A stretch of DNA of 64,000 nt from contig NC_073692.1 in assembly GCF_029784155.1 (NCBI RefSeq), forward strand, positions 280,058,589 through 280,122,588, given 5' to 3'. Origin of the DNA: Uranotaenia lowii. Lineage: Eukaryota; Arthropoda; Insecta; Diptera; Culicidae. Made by a program: the position numbers and the translations under genes. This document shows positions 49,026 to 61,800 of the stretch, piece after piece. A model generated the notes under the pieces. It saw only the letters and a program-made list of their open reading frames with translations, was not told the origin of the DNA and searched no databases. The first letter of the stretch is position 1. The number at the start of each line of letters is the position of its first letter.

Positions 49026-51838
49026 GTACTTTTTGCGTAATATTCAGTTCTCTTTGTTTTGTTTTCTCTCTCTCTTTCTCTTATCTCATTTTATGTTCTC
49101 TTTGTTATTTTGTCTTTGTTTTTTATGTTTTCCAAGTTTTGTCATTGGTTATCTGATGTTCCTGTGTTATTAAAACCAAGAGAACCGTTAAAGTTTTCAA
49201 TTTTGTTATTAACTTTTCCCCAGAAGTCCCCCGTTTTACTTGAAAGACACATTTCGTTTTTAAAGGTTTCGAACGAAAAAAAATCCTTCCCCGTGAACAA
49301 CTACCATTTGATTTATGTTATAACATCGATGTCAACGTTTGCAGTAGCTTTCGCATGCCTCTGGTTTAAGTTTGCTTTGTCAGTCGTTGCGCGCAAAATA
49401 TTCTTATTGGTTAGAGACTTAGAAAAACAAACTATCGCGCAAATTGTGGTCCCTCAACGAAAAAAAAAGCTCAACAACAATCGTAAATAAAAAAGTTGCT
49501 AGCATGTATGCCAAACGAATTACAGTAAGAATAAAACAACACACCAAACCACACGCATCACCAATTGCCTAAACATCCTAGGAATGTCAACGCTGCTATT
49601 TACTCTTTTCAGTTGCCGCATCATTATTATGGTATATACCTTTCCTGTGTGCTATCTATGTTTAATGATAAGGTGTTCTCAATCAACAACGGGTTAAATA
49701 AATTTAAATAAATCACAAAGGTATAGTTTCTTATCATGAAAATGAAGGCAAACATCCTATTTTTATTGGGAACAGGAACAAAACTTTGTACACAGTAAAA
49801 ACCTAAAATGTGAAACATTTTTGTTGAATTTTATCACAATTTTAGCTAAGAATTAGCTTCAAGAAACGTATGCATTTAAAATAAATTATTTCAGAACGAT
49901 ACACAGACGCCTTCTAAGGTACAAATAAACTCTCCTGCGCTATCATCCTTCATTGCCTACTTATATGGAAGAAGCTTCAGATATCACAGGTCAAACTCAA
50001 TGCTCATTTCTAGATTTCTTTTCGAAGAACATATTATAAAGCAAAGCACAACAAGCCATAAGACCGTTGTTTTTTATTAAATTAAGCTAATTTTAGTGTC
50101 TCACTTAAAACTTACCTAGTCTCTAGGGCACCTGTATCCGTGGCCCAAACAGTTGGTTTAGACCCAAATCCCGACCAAAGCAACCGCACTAGTGGTCTAT
50201 TATACCAGTTTCAACTCAACTATTTTTAGAACTGGCAAATGGGTTGGTCCAAAACTGAGCAGAGTTGGATCCAATTTTACGCAGTTCTAAACCATTTGAC
50301 AGTTAAAAAACACGAATGGGGTTGCCATTTTTTTCACTGGATTGCATCTAATTTTGTTGGTCCAAATCTTGTATAAATTAGACCCAAGAATAGATCACGG
50401 ATACAGGTGCTCTTACGACTGGTTTTTCAAGCGCCTTTCGAAGAAATTGTCTATAAATCCCATATGTAGTTCAGGTTCATTATCCGATTGCTTTCCGTGA
50501 CCTGATCTGGTTCAAATCATCATTATAAATTGAAATTATTTTATGAAATGCATACGTTGTTCATACTGTGTACGCGAAATGTTGAATTTGTTACCATTCC
50601 CCAACCAATCATCTTCCATATATTCGGTCGTTAATTCTGCTTTAAATTTGGGTTCGATGGACTCAAATACGTACTTCAGTTTAAAGACACCATGAATAAT
50701 GATTTTCTACAACTAACTGTTGATAAATGGTGATGGAAACCCAAAACGCTTGTTCATTCAACAATGGCTTCGGTATAAAATAAACGCTTTTGTAGATGCT
50801 GATTTTTTTAAATAATTGATTTTTAAGTTGAGTGATTTTTGCGCTTCAAATATTATATACAACACAGATATGAAAATCAATCCTTCGATAAAATTGTTTT
50901 CATCATAATTAATCAATAGTTATTAAGCTAAGAGTTAGGTCAAGATGGAAATAACATGTCACAAATACACACAAATCAACACTACAAGAATAAAGAAAAC
51001 AACGTTGAAGCAAACATCCTCGCAACTTGACTAATCTTCGCGAAGATCATAATGAGAACATGTTCGTAACGTTCATGAGGGGTTCGAACATAACTTCCGA
51101 GCTAGCAATATCATTCCACGGACAAACATTCAATTGTATCAACTTGTTGAAAGCTGATCTTTTTTGTTTTCTTTCAACTGTACCCTTCATTGAATTATCG
51201 TTTAGTTCTTTATGTTAGTTTATCTTTCACTTTAAGTTTGTGTAGACACCTAGAAAATTGTTTATTTGCGCCGCTATCTGTACATCTAACTAATGAGTAT
51301 TTTATTTTTCTCGCTTTTTCTCTTCCCCTCGTGACAATTATTATCATGAACCCGAAACAACAACTACAAACAAACCGCACGTCTACATGAATTGCGAACA
51401 AAAAACTTTGAAACCTCTACACATTCCTAAACATTCCTCGTTTGAATTCCTCGCTCCAAATACCTCCTACCACCCTATACTGTATGTTGTTTACCGATAC
51501 TGCGCCCATCGATGTCGCTAAATATGAATGCGCGTGTGTGTGTGTATCGATGTCGCCTGCTGTACAAAATCCGAACGGGTCCAACGAACACATACCCATC
51601 CACACCAACAAATGAATCTACATGCACACAACGACCTGTTCAACATTACAAATCATAATATGTAAAATCAAAACACACACACACATCCAAATATGTGCGT
51701 ATCGCTTACCCTCTACTACTACCACTACCACTACTACTACTACCTACTGCTACTACTCTACAATCGCCTTCCTACCAAAACAACTACAAAAAAAACCTGC
51801 TACTACTACTACTACTACTGCACATTCGCACCCACCAG
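49026..51838 (+). other. mbl: mbl intron before the microexon
   Basis: Mostly AT-rich and single-copy-looking, with a MITE at 50124-50415 and CTA/TAC trinucleotide runs at 51712-51755 and 51799-51821 just upstream of the microexon. No other gene. Confidence 0.5.
50124..50415. mobile_element. MITE with GGGCACCTGTATCCGTG ends, 292 bp
   Basis: TAGGGCACCTGTATCCGTG at the left and CACGGATACAGGTGCTCTTA at the right are inverted, with TA at both outer edges. Inner words 'agacccaa' and 'tggtccaaa' also recur in inverted order. Non-coding. Confidence 0.85.
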
Positions 51839-51880
51839 ATGGACATGAAAACGATGGGATCTTTTTACTATGAAAACTTT
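51839..51880 (+). CDS. mbl: candidate muscleblind 42-nt microexon
   Basis: 14 codons, phase 0 at both ends, between acceptor 'cccaccag' (ending 51838) and an ideal donor gtaagt (51881). It encodes MDMKTMGSFYYENF. It is in frame with the exon ending 49025 and with the terminal exon at 52519. Small optional exons of 36-54 nt in this region are known from MBNL genes, where they affect nuclear localisation. Upstream TACTAC/TGCTAC runs could hold branch points and YGCY sites. The splice sites and frame support it, but no homologue was compared. Confidence 0.7.
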
Positions 51881-52518
51881 GTAAGTAACCATGCATATTT
51901 ATTATATTTTTCTTTTTCTACCTTATTATATTTTTCATTTCCAATTACTCTTTCGTTAGTTCGTTACTTTTCTTTTGCACCCGGTATTTTTGTCATGTAT
52001 GTGTTTATCCTCTCTTTCTGTTCCTATTAAAGTTTTATCAGTAAGTCGTATCCAGGGTATTAATGGGATTGCTAAACACGTACCAAATCACACCGTAGAC
52101 AGTGAACCATTTCAGAGTAATTGGTGTCTTGGCTAGAGGCTTTCAATCAGTTTTAGACGACTTGGAACAATGCGAGCATTTTATTGCGATATCCTTTAGC
52201 ATTCAATTAAATCAGCTCAATATCTATGCTGTAGTTCCCTTTGTCTTCATCCACTGTTAAAACTCCTATTTCTATTTACTTTTTTCTTCTATCACCATCA
52301 CAATCTCATCTCAAACTAACTATCCTCTGTTGATAAACATGCTCGTATGTAGATGGTTTTTCATTTATAGAAAACATATAATCATATTCATTTCAATTGC
52401 ATTGAATGCTAACGTATAGGTAACATATAGCTGCATTCTACAAGGCTTTTATTTTCTTCTTTCTTCCTCTTCGTGTATGCCAAATTTGCTACATTCAATG
52501 TGCCCCCCCTGGATGTAG
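51881..52518 (+). other. mbl: mbl intron, last
   Basis: Starts with a consensus donor and ends 'cccccctggatgtag', a short pyrimidine stretch. AT-rich; nothing else seen. Confidence 0.55.
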
Positions 52519-53874
52519 GCTTTCCCGGGAATGGTCCCTTACAAACGGACGGCCGCTGATAAGTCCGGAATTCCGGTATACCAGCCAGGCGCCACAACCT
52601 ACCAGCAGCTGATGCAGCTCCAGCAGCCATTCGTGCCAGTGTCATGTGAGTACCCAACTCCCAGTCCTTCAGCTACACCTGCTACTTATATTCCACAAAC
52701 ATCCACAGCAACCCCAATTGCTATTAACAGTAGTAGTAATAGTGCTCTCAGCACAACGTTATCCAACAGCAGTTGTTATACCAGTAGTAGTGTCAATAAC
52801 AATAATAATAATAGCAGCAAAGTCAATAACAAGAATACGTCACTCGTCAATACGCTGTCCTTGCAAACGGTTTCCTCGATCGGCGCAGCCGGTCTAGCGC
52901 ATCTGTCAAACGGACAAATCCACTCAGAAGGTGACCTCAGCATTAAGGTCGAAACAAGTGGCACTGACAAAGCAGATGCAATCACTAGTGATGCTAATAG
53001 CAACTCTCTACTAACCTCTCCAACAACCACAGTTTCTAGCACCATATCTCAGCCATCGCTTGTATCGACGGCATCATCACCATCAGTAGCCCAGCTACCG
53101 GTTTCTAGTGCAATGCTCGCTTACTCCCAAGCAGCTCAGATTAATAGCTATAACGCAAGTATTCAAGCGCAAGCACATGCCCAAGCCCAAGCGCAAGCCC
53201 AGGTCGTTCAAGCAGCCCACGCAGCCGCTGTAGCACATGCTAATCAACAAGCAGCGGCAGCACACTACACCGCTAACTACACCGATGCCGCTAATCTTGC
53301 CAAAGAAGTAGCCCAAAAGAACTATGCAAATGCTCTTAAACTGGCCGCCGCATCAAATGCCCTTACGGGTAAACCGCTAACAGCACTCAACTGCGCAACT
53401 GTACCGACGCTAAACAAAACTAGCCTGTCGCACTACGGTGCCTCAGCAGCTACAATGGCCACCCCAGGAGCCACGCCAGCCTATCCGCCGCCTCGCATTG
53501 GAACACCGGCTATGGCTGTCGCGGCCGCTACCCCACAGCAAACCCTTCTACCAACTCTGACACGTCCTCCACCGCCAATCTTACCACAGGCCGCCTTTAC
53601 GCAAATGTTACGTCCACAAATGCCAGCCAATCTGGTTCACAATCCATACGCTGCGGCCGGTGCCCAGCAATATCTGATGAGTCAGGGTTTGATGTATCCC
53701 ACAATGCAAGCCGGCGCCTATCAATTTGGCAGTCCGATGCCGACCGCAATCCCTACAGCTAACCTAGCGGCGATTCCCGGTACCATGCCACAGGTTCCCG
53801 GAGTGGCCGCACAACCAACGGCCGGAAGCGCCGTTGCGGTGCTTAACCCATACAAGAAAATGAAAACATCCTAA
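52519..53874 (+). CDS. mbl: muscleblind terminal exon and stop
   Basis: 451 codons and TAA at 53872-53874; phase 0 start after acceptor tgtag (52514-52518). It begins AFPGMVPYKRTAADKSGIPV, then YQPGATTYQQLMQLQQPFVP, the counterpart of the MBNL1 block with KRPALEK and FQYQQALANMQLQQ (family knowledge); the YKRTAADK stretch is a candidate nuclear localisation signal. Then a Ser/Thr/Asn-rich region with Asn runs (about residues 90-105), an HAQAQAQAQVVQAAHAAAVA Gln/Ala region, the block YANALKLAAASNALTGKPLT, a Pro-rich segment and a Tyr/Met/Pro-rich tail ending NPYKKMKTS. No zinc finger. An internal consensus donor (GTGAGT at 52646) splits VPVSC and could produce a shorter product. Codon use is normal for an expressed gene and composition rises well above the flanks. 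Confidence 0.93.
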   Translation, partial: AFPGMVPYKRTAADKSGIPVYQPGATTYQQLMQLQQPFVPVSCEYPTPSPSATPATYIPQTSTATPIAINSSSNSALSTTLSNSSCYTSSSVNNNNNNSSKVNNKNTSLVNTLSLQTVSSIGAAGLAHLSNGQIHSEGDLSIKVETSGTDKADAITSDANSNSLLTSPTTTVSSTISQPSLVSTASSPSVAQLPVSSAMLAYSQAAQINSYNASIQAQAHAQAQAQAQVVQAAHAAAVAHANQQAAAAHYTANYTDAANLAKEVAQKNYANALKLAAASNALTGKPLTALNCATVPTLNKTSLSHYGASAATMATPGATPAYPPPRIGTPAMAVAAATPQQTLLPTLTRPPPPILPQAAFTQMLRPQMPANLVHNPYAAAGAQQYLMSQGLMYPTMQAGAYQFGSPMPTAIPTANLAAIPGTMPQVPGVAAQPTAGSAVAVLNPYKKMKTS

Positions 53875-54125
53875 GCATGCTGCACTAACACCAAAACAAG
53901 TCCAAACACACAGTTTGCCATAACTTAACTCATACATATAAATAGGAAGGAAACCATACACACTTAACCATGCATCTTCTTGCACCAACCGTTGCCATGT
54001 TCGATAGCGGCTTAAGCTAGATGCAGCAACCAACTGCAAACATCAAAAAGAGAAAACAACATTGAAAACGAAACATTAAACTATGAAAAGATGATAGTGC
54101 CTGAAAAATTCACCAAAACCAACTA

Positions 54126-54131
54126 AATAAA
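54126..54131 (+). promoter_or_regulatory. polyadenylation signal AATAAA, proximal candidate
   Basis: First AATAAA after the stop codon, about 250 nt downstream. No clear GT-rich element stands out immediately after it. Confidence 0.35.
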
Positions 54132-55458
54132 ACCTATAAAAAGGTAACAACATTTTATCGAAAAGAAAACATCAACGTAAACAAATACACACAGAAACGC
54201 CGCAAAAAAGACACTCACGGAAGGATGTTTTCTGTTTTCTAAATAGTTGTTGCAATCGTTTGCGGATAAAAGCCTCTTAAATAGAATTTGAAGGCCTTTT
54301 TCAGCGAGGTAGAAGAGAAATCTTGTCACTACAGTTAAGAGAATCAACAGATGAATAGCTAAAAGTAGAGGAGCCGACAGTGTAGGTCGTTTTAATCGTT
54401 AAGTGCAATTAACTTTGTTTTGCAATTTGTTTTTGTTTTGGTTTGTATCGTCGAACCCTAAAAAGTAATTGAAAGTTTAATTTCCCCGTTTGCAAGTGTC
54501 GATACTGGTTTGGCAAGAGGCAGGTTTTTGTAATAAACTTTAATTGGAAAAATTCTGAACTCTTGGAAAAATCCAAAGCTTGAATCAATTAAAGACTCGC
54601 TGCAAATGGCAACCTTTAAAAAATCGGTTATCGTTATATTTTTTTTAGTTCGTTTGATTTCGATACGGGTAGCCTAAGTTACACATGTTTTCGGTTCCGT
54701 TCCGTTCCAAACGAATCAAACTGTCATGTGTTATTTTCTTAGAGATGAGGAAATCAAAACAATGAAACTGTGATAGCTTTCACATACAAACACGCGTACA
54801 TAAAATTACATTTAAAAAAAAATAAATCGAACAACAAATATGTACTCAAACAACAAAAAATCGTTTGCAATCGAAACGCGCACTTCCGAACGGATAATGC
54901 AAAGGCAAAAAAACAAAAGAAATTTATGAATCCAGAAATTATATAATGGCACAAACACCCTGAGGAACGTTCGATTTGTTTTGAAGAAACTAAATATTTT
55001 GGTCCCTCCCTAACCCAAGAAAAAAAAAATTAGGCAATCATTGCTAGATTTGTGCAAAACCTATTTTAGTTCATCTGTACAATCTATCCCATATTCTAGC
55101 ATGTAGTATTAAAACACAAACCTAACAAGAAAAACATTTTGAAACAATACAGTCATGCTAGCTTAGAATAAATTTGAAAGTTTGATGAGCAAACTTAAGA
55201 TCAACGTGCATTTTTATTTCATTTTTATAATCGTTTAATTGATTTGCTTCCCTCAAAATATACATAAAGCTGTAGGTAGTTAAAACTACTTTGTAAATAT
55301 CATAAGTGAAATAATCGATAAATTTACGGAAAACTGTTCAATAATATTCTTATTGTGATAAGTTTTTGTTTTGTGTTCCTTGATACTTATTCACATACTA
55401 TTTTTATATGAAAAATTTACCTAAATTTTGTTATTTATACAATAATTAGCAGATAAGG

Positions 55459-55464
55459 AATAAA
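55459..55464 (+). promoter_or_regulatory. polyadenylation signal AATAAA, distal candidate
   Basis: AATAAA followed within about 45 nt by GGTTGTGTACTGT, a GT-rich stretch of the kind that promotes cleavage. Of the signals seen it has the better context, but it is still a weak call. Confidence 0.4.
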
Positions 55465-58400
55465 GATAACAGATAACCTACAACAAGAACAGCAACTATC
55501 AATAATCAAAAGGTTGTGTACTGTACGAAGCAAGACGGTAGAAATGTGGTTGACATGGATGATAATAAACCAAAACTCCTCGTGCTGTCTTAAAAAGTTG
55601 TGTGTAAACAGAAATTTAACAGAAATCAGTGTTTCACAAGTATTAGCACCACCACATAATGCTGCTATTATTGATATTTACTACTACTACTTCAAATATT
55701 TCTTCTATAGCTATTACAACACTACTACTTGCATAACAATTACTGCTGCTGTATTGAGAAAAAAGTTGAGAACTAGTAACTATGAAAGGCAAAATGAGCA
55801 ATGCTATTACTACTACTACAATTACTACTACTATTGTATTACTACAGCTACCAATAAAAACAAAAAAAAAAAAACAGTGAATTAATGTTGTGCTATATAA
55901 AAACAAATGGGAAAGAATGTAAAAAAAACTGAAACCGTTGCTAAATTTGCATAGAAAATCAAACGCTTGTGAAGTAAGAGAAAAGTGACTAAAATAGTAT
56001 CACTACTACTATAACCTTTTACTACTTTGAAAACACCAGTAATCAGTAAATCCACCATGCACTTCACACCTATCTGAGCGAATGCTGAAAACTAGCAGAG
56101 AATCACACCTTCATCCAAGGCAAATGTGCTTACTGTCGTATATGTTTTCCTATCAATGTCAATGCTAAATTTTTTGCACCCCAACGTGTAACTTCGAAAA
56201 TGTTTCTAGCCTCTCAATTCGAACTTTTTCCTCTGACTCGAGAACAAATCCTTCATTTATTGAGTTACCAATTCAAGAGAAGCAAAAATTTTGAGTGAAG
56301 AATCATAAATAGTACCTTCAGTTCAGTTCAGTTTTGGTTTTTGACTCTTTGCTATAACTCCTTATGAAATTCGTTTCTAGACTACCAATCTGGATCCTTA
56401 TTCTGATTTTGAACATGTTTCGATTTTTACTCGATTTTTTTTTATTCTCGTTACCTACTCAATAACTGTATGGATTTTGAAATCTATCCTTGAGTTTGCT
56501 TGCTGTTCTAAACAAACTTATCATCGGTTGTTAAATCTGAATTTCATTCTGTTGAAGCAATTAAAACGTTAATTGAACTCGAAACTAGAATGAAAATTTC
56601 CTTTTGACAATTGGTGTTTTATGCTTACCTATTGATACCTTAATTAAGAATAATTCATCGACAGTAAAACTGTTTGCATCATTTATTGTCAGTTTACTTA
56701 GTAAGCGATCAAACAGCTTGAAACATATATCTAGAAACGAAAATATTAATTCGAGCTCTGGCTCCATCTTTATCACGACAGTAGTGGGTCACAATTTAGC
56801 GCATGAGTTGTACAAGAAAGAAAACTCTGATTACAGATAAAAGTTTTGAAAATCACACAAGCGAATACCAAAATTAAAAATCTTAGATTCAGTAGATGAC
56901 CGTTGAAAAAAAAACTAATATTAAAAAACATAAATGATCCTATTTGCAATAAATAAAATCCCGTAATGCTAAGCGTTAGATTGCTATTACTAATTCAATG
57001 TACTTTAGATCGTTCTACTATATTGAGCAAAACGAAACCGAGATTTGAAATGACAGTGAAATGCTTAAAAGCAAAACATCTGCTAGTTGAAAAAAAATAT
57101 ATATTGCATTTTTAGTTTAAACTTTTCTGTTATGCTAGTTTTTGGAACATATAAGGTGTGAGCAAGTGAAAATGATTTCATTTTGTTGTATCTGTACTCG
57201 CATTAAACCTGAACATAGCTAAACAAAAATACTTATATTTCGTTGCCTTTGAGTTGTATACTTCAAACAAGGTCAGGTTGGAAGATTTAATACTTAGGTT
57301 CTGACTATTTTCTTTTCTACATTTTAAGTTTGCGTAAAACAGAACACTCGCCTGGTAAACAGTTTTGTAGAATAGTTGTATGTCTGGAAAGCTTTTTTCT
57401 TGCTGCCCCTCGAAACGACAACCCGAAACCTGCTCCTCGCAAAGAGAAAAAAAAAATTACACACACACGCTCCCTACTGCCTGCACTAACCTTGCAATTT
57501 CCTAAACCAAATCCCTGGCACCCCTGCTTTTCCATGCGCCTTTTTATACTTTCAGTATCTTATAATTGAAGCCCTTTCTCTCAAAAGCTTCGTACACAGA
57601 TTTTATTTTTCGGTTTTCAGTAAATATTTACACTAGCAATCACGGTGTTTGTTTCTTAATTTTTGAATAAGAAAATGTGGCATTTATTTTTACTCTCCTA
57701 GAACGCTTGAAAATCCACAAATAACCATCCAAAAGCTGAATTTCTCCATTACTAAACCCTTCCAAGCCTATAGGTGCTCGGAGTTAAGCTAAAGAAAGAA
57801 AATTCTATCATTTTCCGATCGCAGTTTGTGGTAGGACGCTTTCGCTGAATCGTTCTTTAAAAAAAAATACCTATTTGAAACAAATTGCTATATTCTGTTT
57901 TTTCTTAGTGCTAAATTGTTAACTGTATTTATCCACCTACAGTCTAAGTGGAATCTTGGAGTAACCAACACTTTTCTCATGCAAAACGGAATGAGCTTTA
58001 CTGTTAGAAAACTTACACACATACACCCATATGTACACAATTGTATCACCGAGTTTTAGATAATCTTTAGCCAAACAATAATGGTCTATGGTTCACAAAT
58101 CTATCGCGTTCGGTAAAACTGCTTTGTTTGTTAAATATATACATTCATATTTATGGGGTTTGATCTTGAATTTTATATATTTTTGATGTTTACTGTATAG
58201 ATTCGTTAATGCTTTTCCTCATTAAATACACTCAAACCAACATAAACATGGCATTTTATTTATACAGCTGGTAGGGTGCATTAGCCGTAACATATGTAGG
58301 TATATATATTCTCCATTCATACATACACATTTGTTAATCTAGGAAATAGAGAATGAAAATATAAATCACGTTGCAGGACCAAACTAATCCATCGATTCTT

Positions 58401-58850
58401 ATATACTTCACGAATTTTGTTTAATAATTTTAGATGAAAAAACCTTTTTATACAAAAAAAACACCCATGGCGAAAAATCTGCTAACGCTAATTCAACAAT
58501 TTTCTTAATCTATGGAAAAGCTAATTACTAACATTAACATCTTTCTGGAAATGTTTAAACTTTTAAGGCTTCCGGTGACGCACTTTTTTCTAGAACTTGT
58601 GTTGCCAAAAGAAGGCATTTGAAAGACCAAACAGATTGTGCTTTCTACCGTAGACAAGGTGCTTTTGCTACTTCGATAATCTAAAATCATGCACTTCTTT
58701 GAAATACACCTTCACACAAACACTTTCATCCTTAAAAGTTAAGTCGATTTCTCAGGTACTGAATACTTTTTGCTTTGAAAATAAAATAAAATAGCATCTT
58801 ATAAATTTTTTAAGCTGGTGAAAGACAGAAAAGTATCAGACTTAATCGAA

Positions 58851-61800
58851 AGGTTCCTGGGATGAACACCGTCGTGCAAAGCTTTGAGCGCTCGATTATC
58901 GATTTTTTGCGTCATTCCGTTGATCTCAAATCGACACTTAGGAGTGTATTCGAAAAAAAATGAAACACTTTGTTTTGTGCATAAATTTTGAATTCATGGA
59001 TGTAAATCAATTATATTGATTATATGTTGTAATGTTATGTGTACGTGTGAAAAATTTAGTGACAATCTGTCAAGTGGTTTTTAAGATCGTGATCAATTCA
59101 GAAACTTATTGACAAATTTTTTTTTTGGCTGAATCGTGAATAATTCAGGAAAGTCCCAGTGGGAGACCATCAAAAAAATCAACTATTCGACTAAAATGCA
59201 TATGGTAAATCGTTTAAAGAGTCCTAGATGATCTAAGAGTGAGCTTCAATTTAATTAAAAGTGAAGATTATTGATTTTATAAAATTAAAATGTGAGTGGT
59301 TTTTTCAAGCGCAATTTGAAAATTTCTATAGGGAAAGTGATAGAAAAGATCATTTTTTGGGTCGTCTAGCTGACTAACGAACAAGGTCAACTCGACTTCT
59401 ACAAGGTTAAAAAGTTGCGCACCGGTAAAATAAACAAAATACGGTGGTCAAATCGTGCGCAAAATATTTGGACCGATAGTGGAGAGATATTCTGAAGAAA
59501 AAGTAATGGGCAGCGAAACGAACTCTTTAGCGGGCACCTGGCAGGTTTCCAGCCAAAAATTTTTCCTTGACAAGTCTTCGAAATAATTTTCCGGAGTTAA
59601 ATAAGAAGAAAAATAGTAAAAAAAAAGTTTAGCGCTTGAGGAGGCTAACTGACGAACTATGGAAACTGGAAATCAGTCAATGTTTCATAGCGATTGAACC
59701 GATGAATGGCTAAAAATTTGAAGAAGACTGCCTCCAAATTCTAGCGTTTTCCCTGCATAGTACTTCAATAGGTCCCACAAAGTTCACACTCTGTGTTGAC
59801 CGGGTTGGATCTGGAATCGTGTCATTACGCAAAAACTGTGGTGGAGTGATAAAAAGTCAAATATATTGTTTTTTATTTGCCGAAGGAGGACACTCGGTCA
59901 AATTTGTCATAACTTCGACCAAATTAAAAATTTTGAATTATTTTGAAGATAAGACTTCAGGATAAAGAAAACTTAATCAAAATTAGCATTGATTTCGAAA
60001 AAATGTGGTTCATTGATGGCGCGAATGGTGCCCAAAAATAGAATCAGATCATTAAACGATCTGAAAAGCCACTTGATAGAATTTCACAAAAATCTCCATA
60101 TGTAAACATTACATTACTAAGCAGCTTCCCTGAAAATTCATCCATGCGCTTGAAAGTTATTCATAAAACAAAGTGTTGAATTTTTCCGAATGCACTACTC
60201 AGAAAGATATCGAAGGACATAAATATTGATTTTAACATTTCAAAGCGTTCTTTTATGAAATATTTCAACCTTCACATTGGAATGCCTACAAGGGTGAAGT
60301 CACAATCAGATGAAGTTAAGCTGTGTTTTTTTATGTTTTACGAATAGTGGGTTAATAACTCATCGATTTCCATAACAAACTCTTATCAAGTCGAGTAAAG
60401 TCAGGAAATTTCTTAAAGAAGTTGAATGAAGAAAGCCTCAAACCTCATGAATAAAGCTAGGACTTAAACACAAGGACTCCCCAAGTCGAATGGAGATAAA
60501 ATGTTTTCAATATTTTGAATAAATTATTAACAAACAAGTATAAAGAAATACAAACATTGTCGGTTAGCAGCTATCGCGTGTTGTAAGTTCGATTTTTTTT
60601 TACATTTTATTATTTAATGTTATAAAACTCCTGGTAAAATGCAATACATATATACTGATAGGTTTCAAACTAAACACAAACTTTAACCTACGATATTATC
60701 TCTTTCATTGAAAATTGGATTTCGTGCAATGCTTTGCAGTCGCAGTTATCCGTACAAAGGTTGACTGAAAAGAGTTTAGCGTGTAGAACTCCGACAGATT
60801 TAACACTGATTTGACAGGTCGCAGAAATGTACGAGTTCGCACAAATATCGCAGTCATAAGTGCGCAGTCCAATTTAGTGCGCTGCGAATAATATCTTTCG
60901 TCACCTAGAAAAGGGGCAGACTTTTTCATTGTTGCCAGCAAGGTTCTGCGAAAATTGCGTCTAAGGAATAATTACAGCATATTTTAAAGCATTTTTGAAC
61001 TAAATAAGCTGAAGATAACTTTAATGTGAAACGGGCGCTGAATCCGAAAATGATATTCAAAAATTCTAAGTTTCAAATTAAAATTGGAAAAAATTGGGTC
61101 AGTTTAAAGCTTGCGGTTTTTAATAATTTTGTAAACTAGTGTTGTTAGACAAGGGACAAATTCAAGTTTAGAAGAGATACTTCTCATTTTGTTCCCCAGC
61201 TAACATTTTTGTATGTATATTTCTCAACAACTTTGTTGTACGTCTCATATACATTATAGAATGATCGTATGAAACTCGGAAAAACAGCATTTACCTACCA
61301 TATTCGACACCATATTTATACATACTGAAAGAATGAAAGAGAGCACAAGTTTTTTCTCTCAACGCATGCGAACCGTTGCCAGCGACAATATTTGCTGCCT
61401 CTGCAAGTTTTAGCAATCTGGTTACACTGCTGGTCGCAGAGAGAACAAAAAAGCTGTTCTCTCACTTAACCCACGCGGGAGAAGGCAAAGGAACGAAATC
61501 GTCTTCAAAATCTGCAAACATGGCGGAGATTTTATCATATCCTATTAAAACCATTTAATCCGACTTCGAATAACGATTTTTACGACCTTTTACTTGCGTT
61601 AGTTGGAAATACGATTCGCAGTAACGTTTTTAATGACTTGATTTATCATTTTTATGCGATTTTAAGTTTGCTGGGTCGTTATCAATCAATTTGAATAGAC
61701 CCAAAAAAAAGTGATGAAACCTGTTCATTTCTTGTTGATTTATGAAAAACATGATGCTATTATACGTGACAAACAAAGTAGTTTTACTAGCCGCAGCAGT

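Larger units (their letters stand above)
53875..58850 (+). other. mbl: mbl 3' untranslated region (extent uncertain)
   Basis: AT-rich, repeat-poor sequence directly after the stop, without coding frames that I can support. AATAAA words at 54126, 54532, 55167, 55459 and 56948 offer several possible ends; mbl 3' UTRs in insects are known to be long. TGTAAATA, a Pumilio-type site, occurs near 55291. 55677-55855 is rich in TACTAC/ATTACT triplets. Which signal is used cannot be decided. Confidence 0.6.

Noticed and set aside
52776..53316. Minus-strand frames opposite the terminal exon
   Set aside because: Reverse shadows of the low-complexity Mbl coding sequence.
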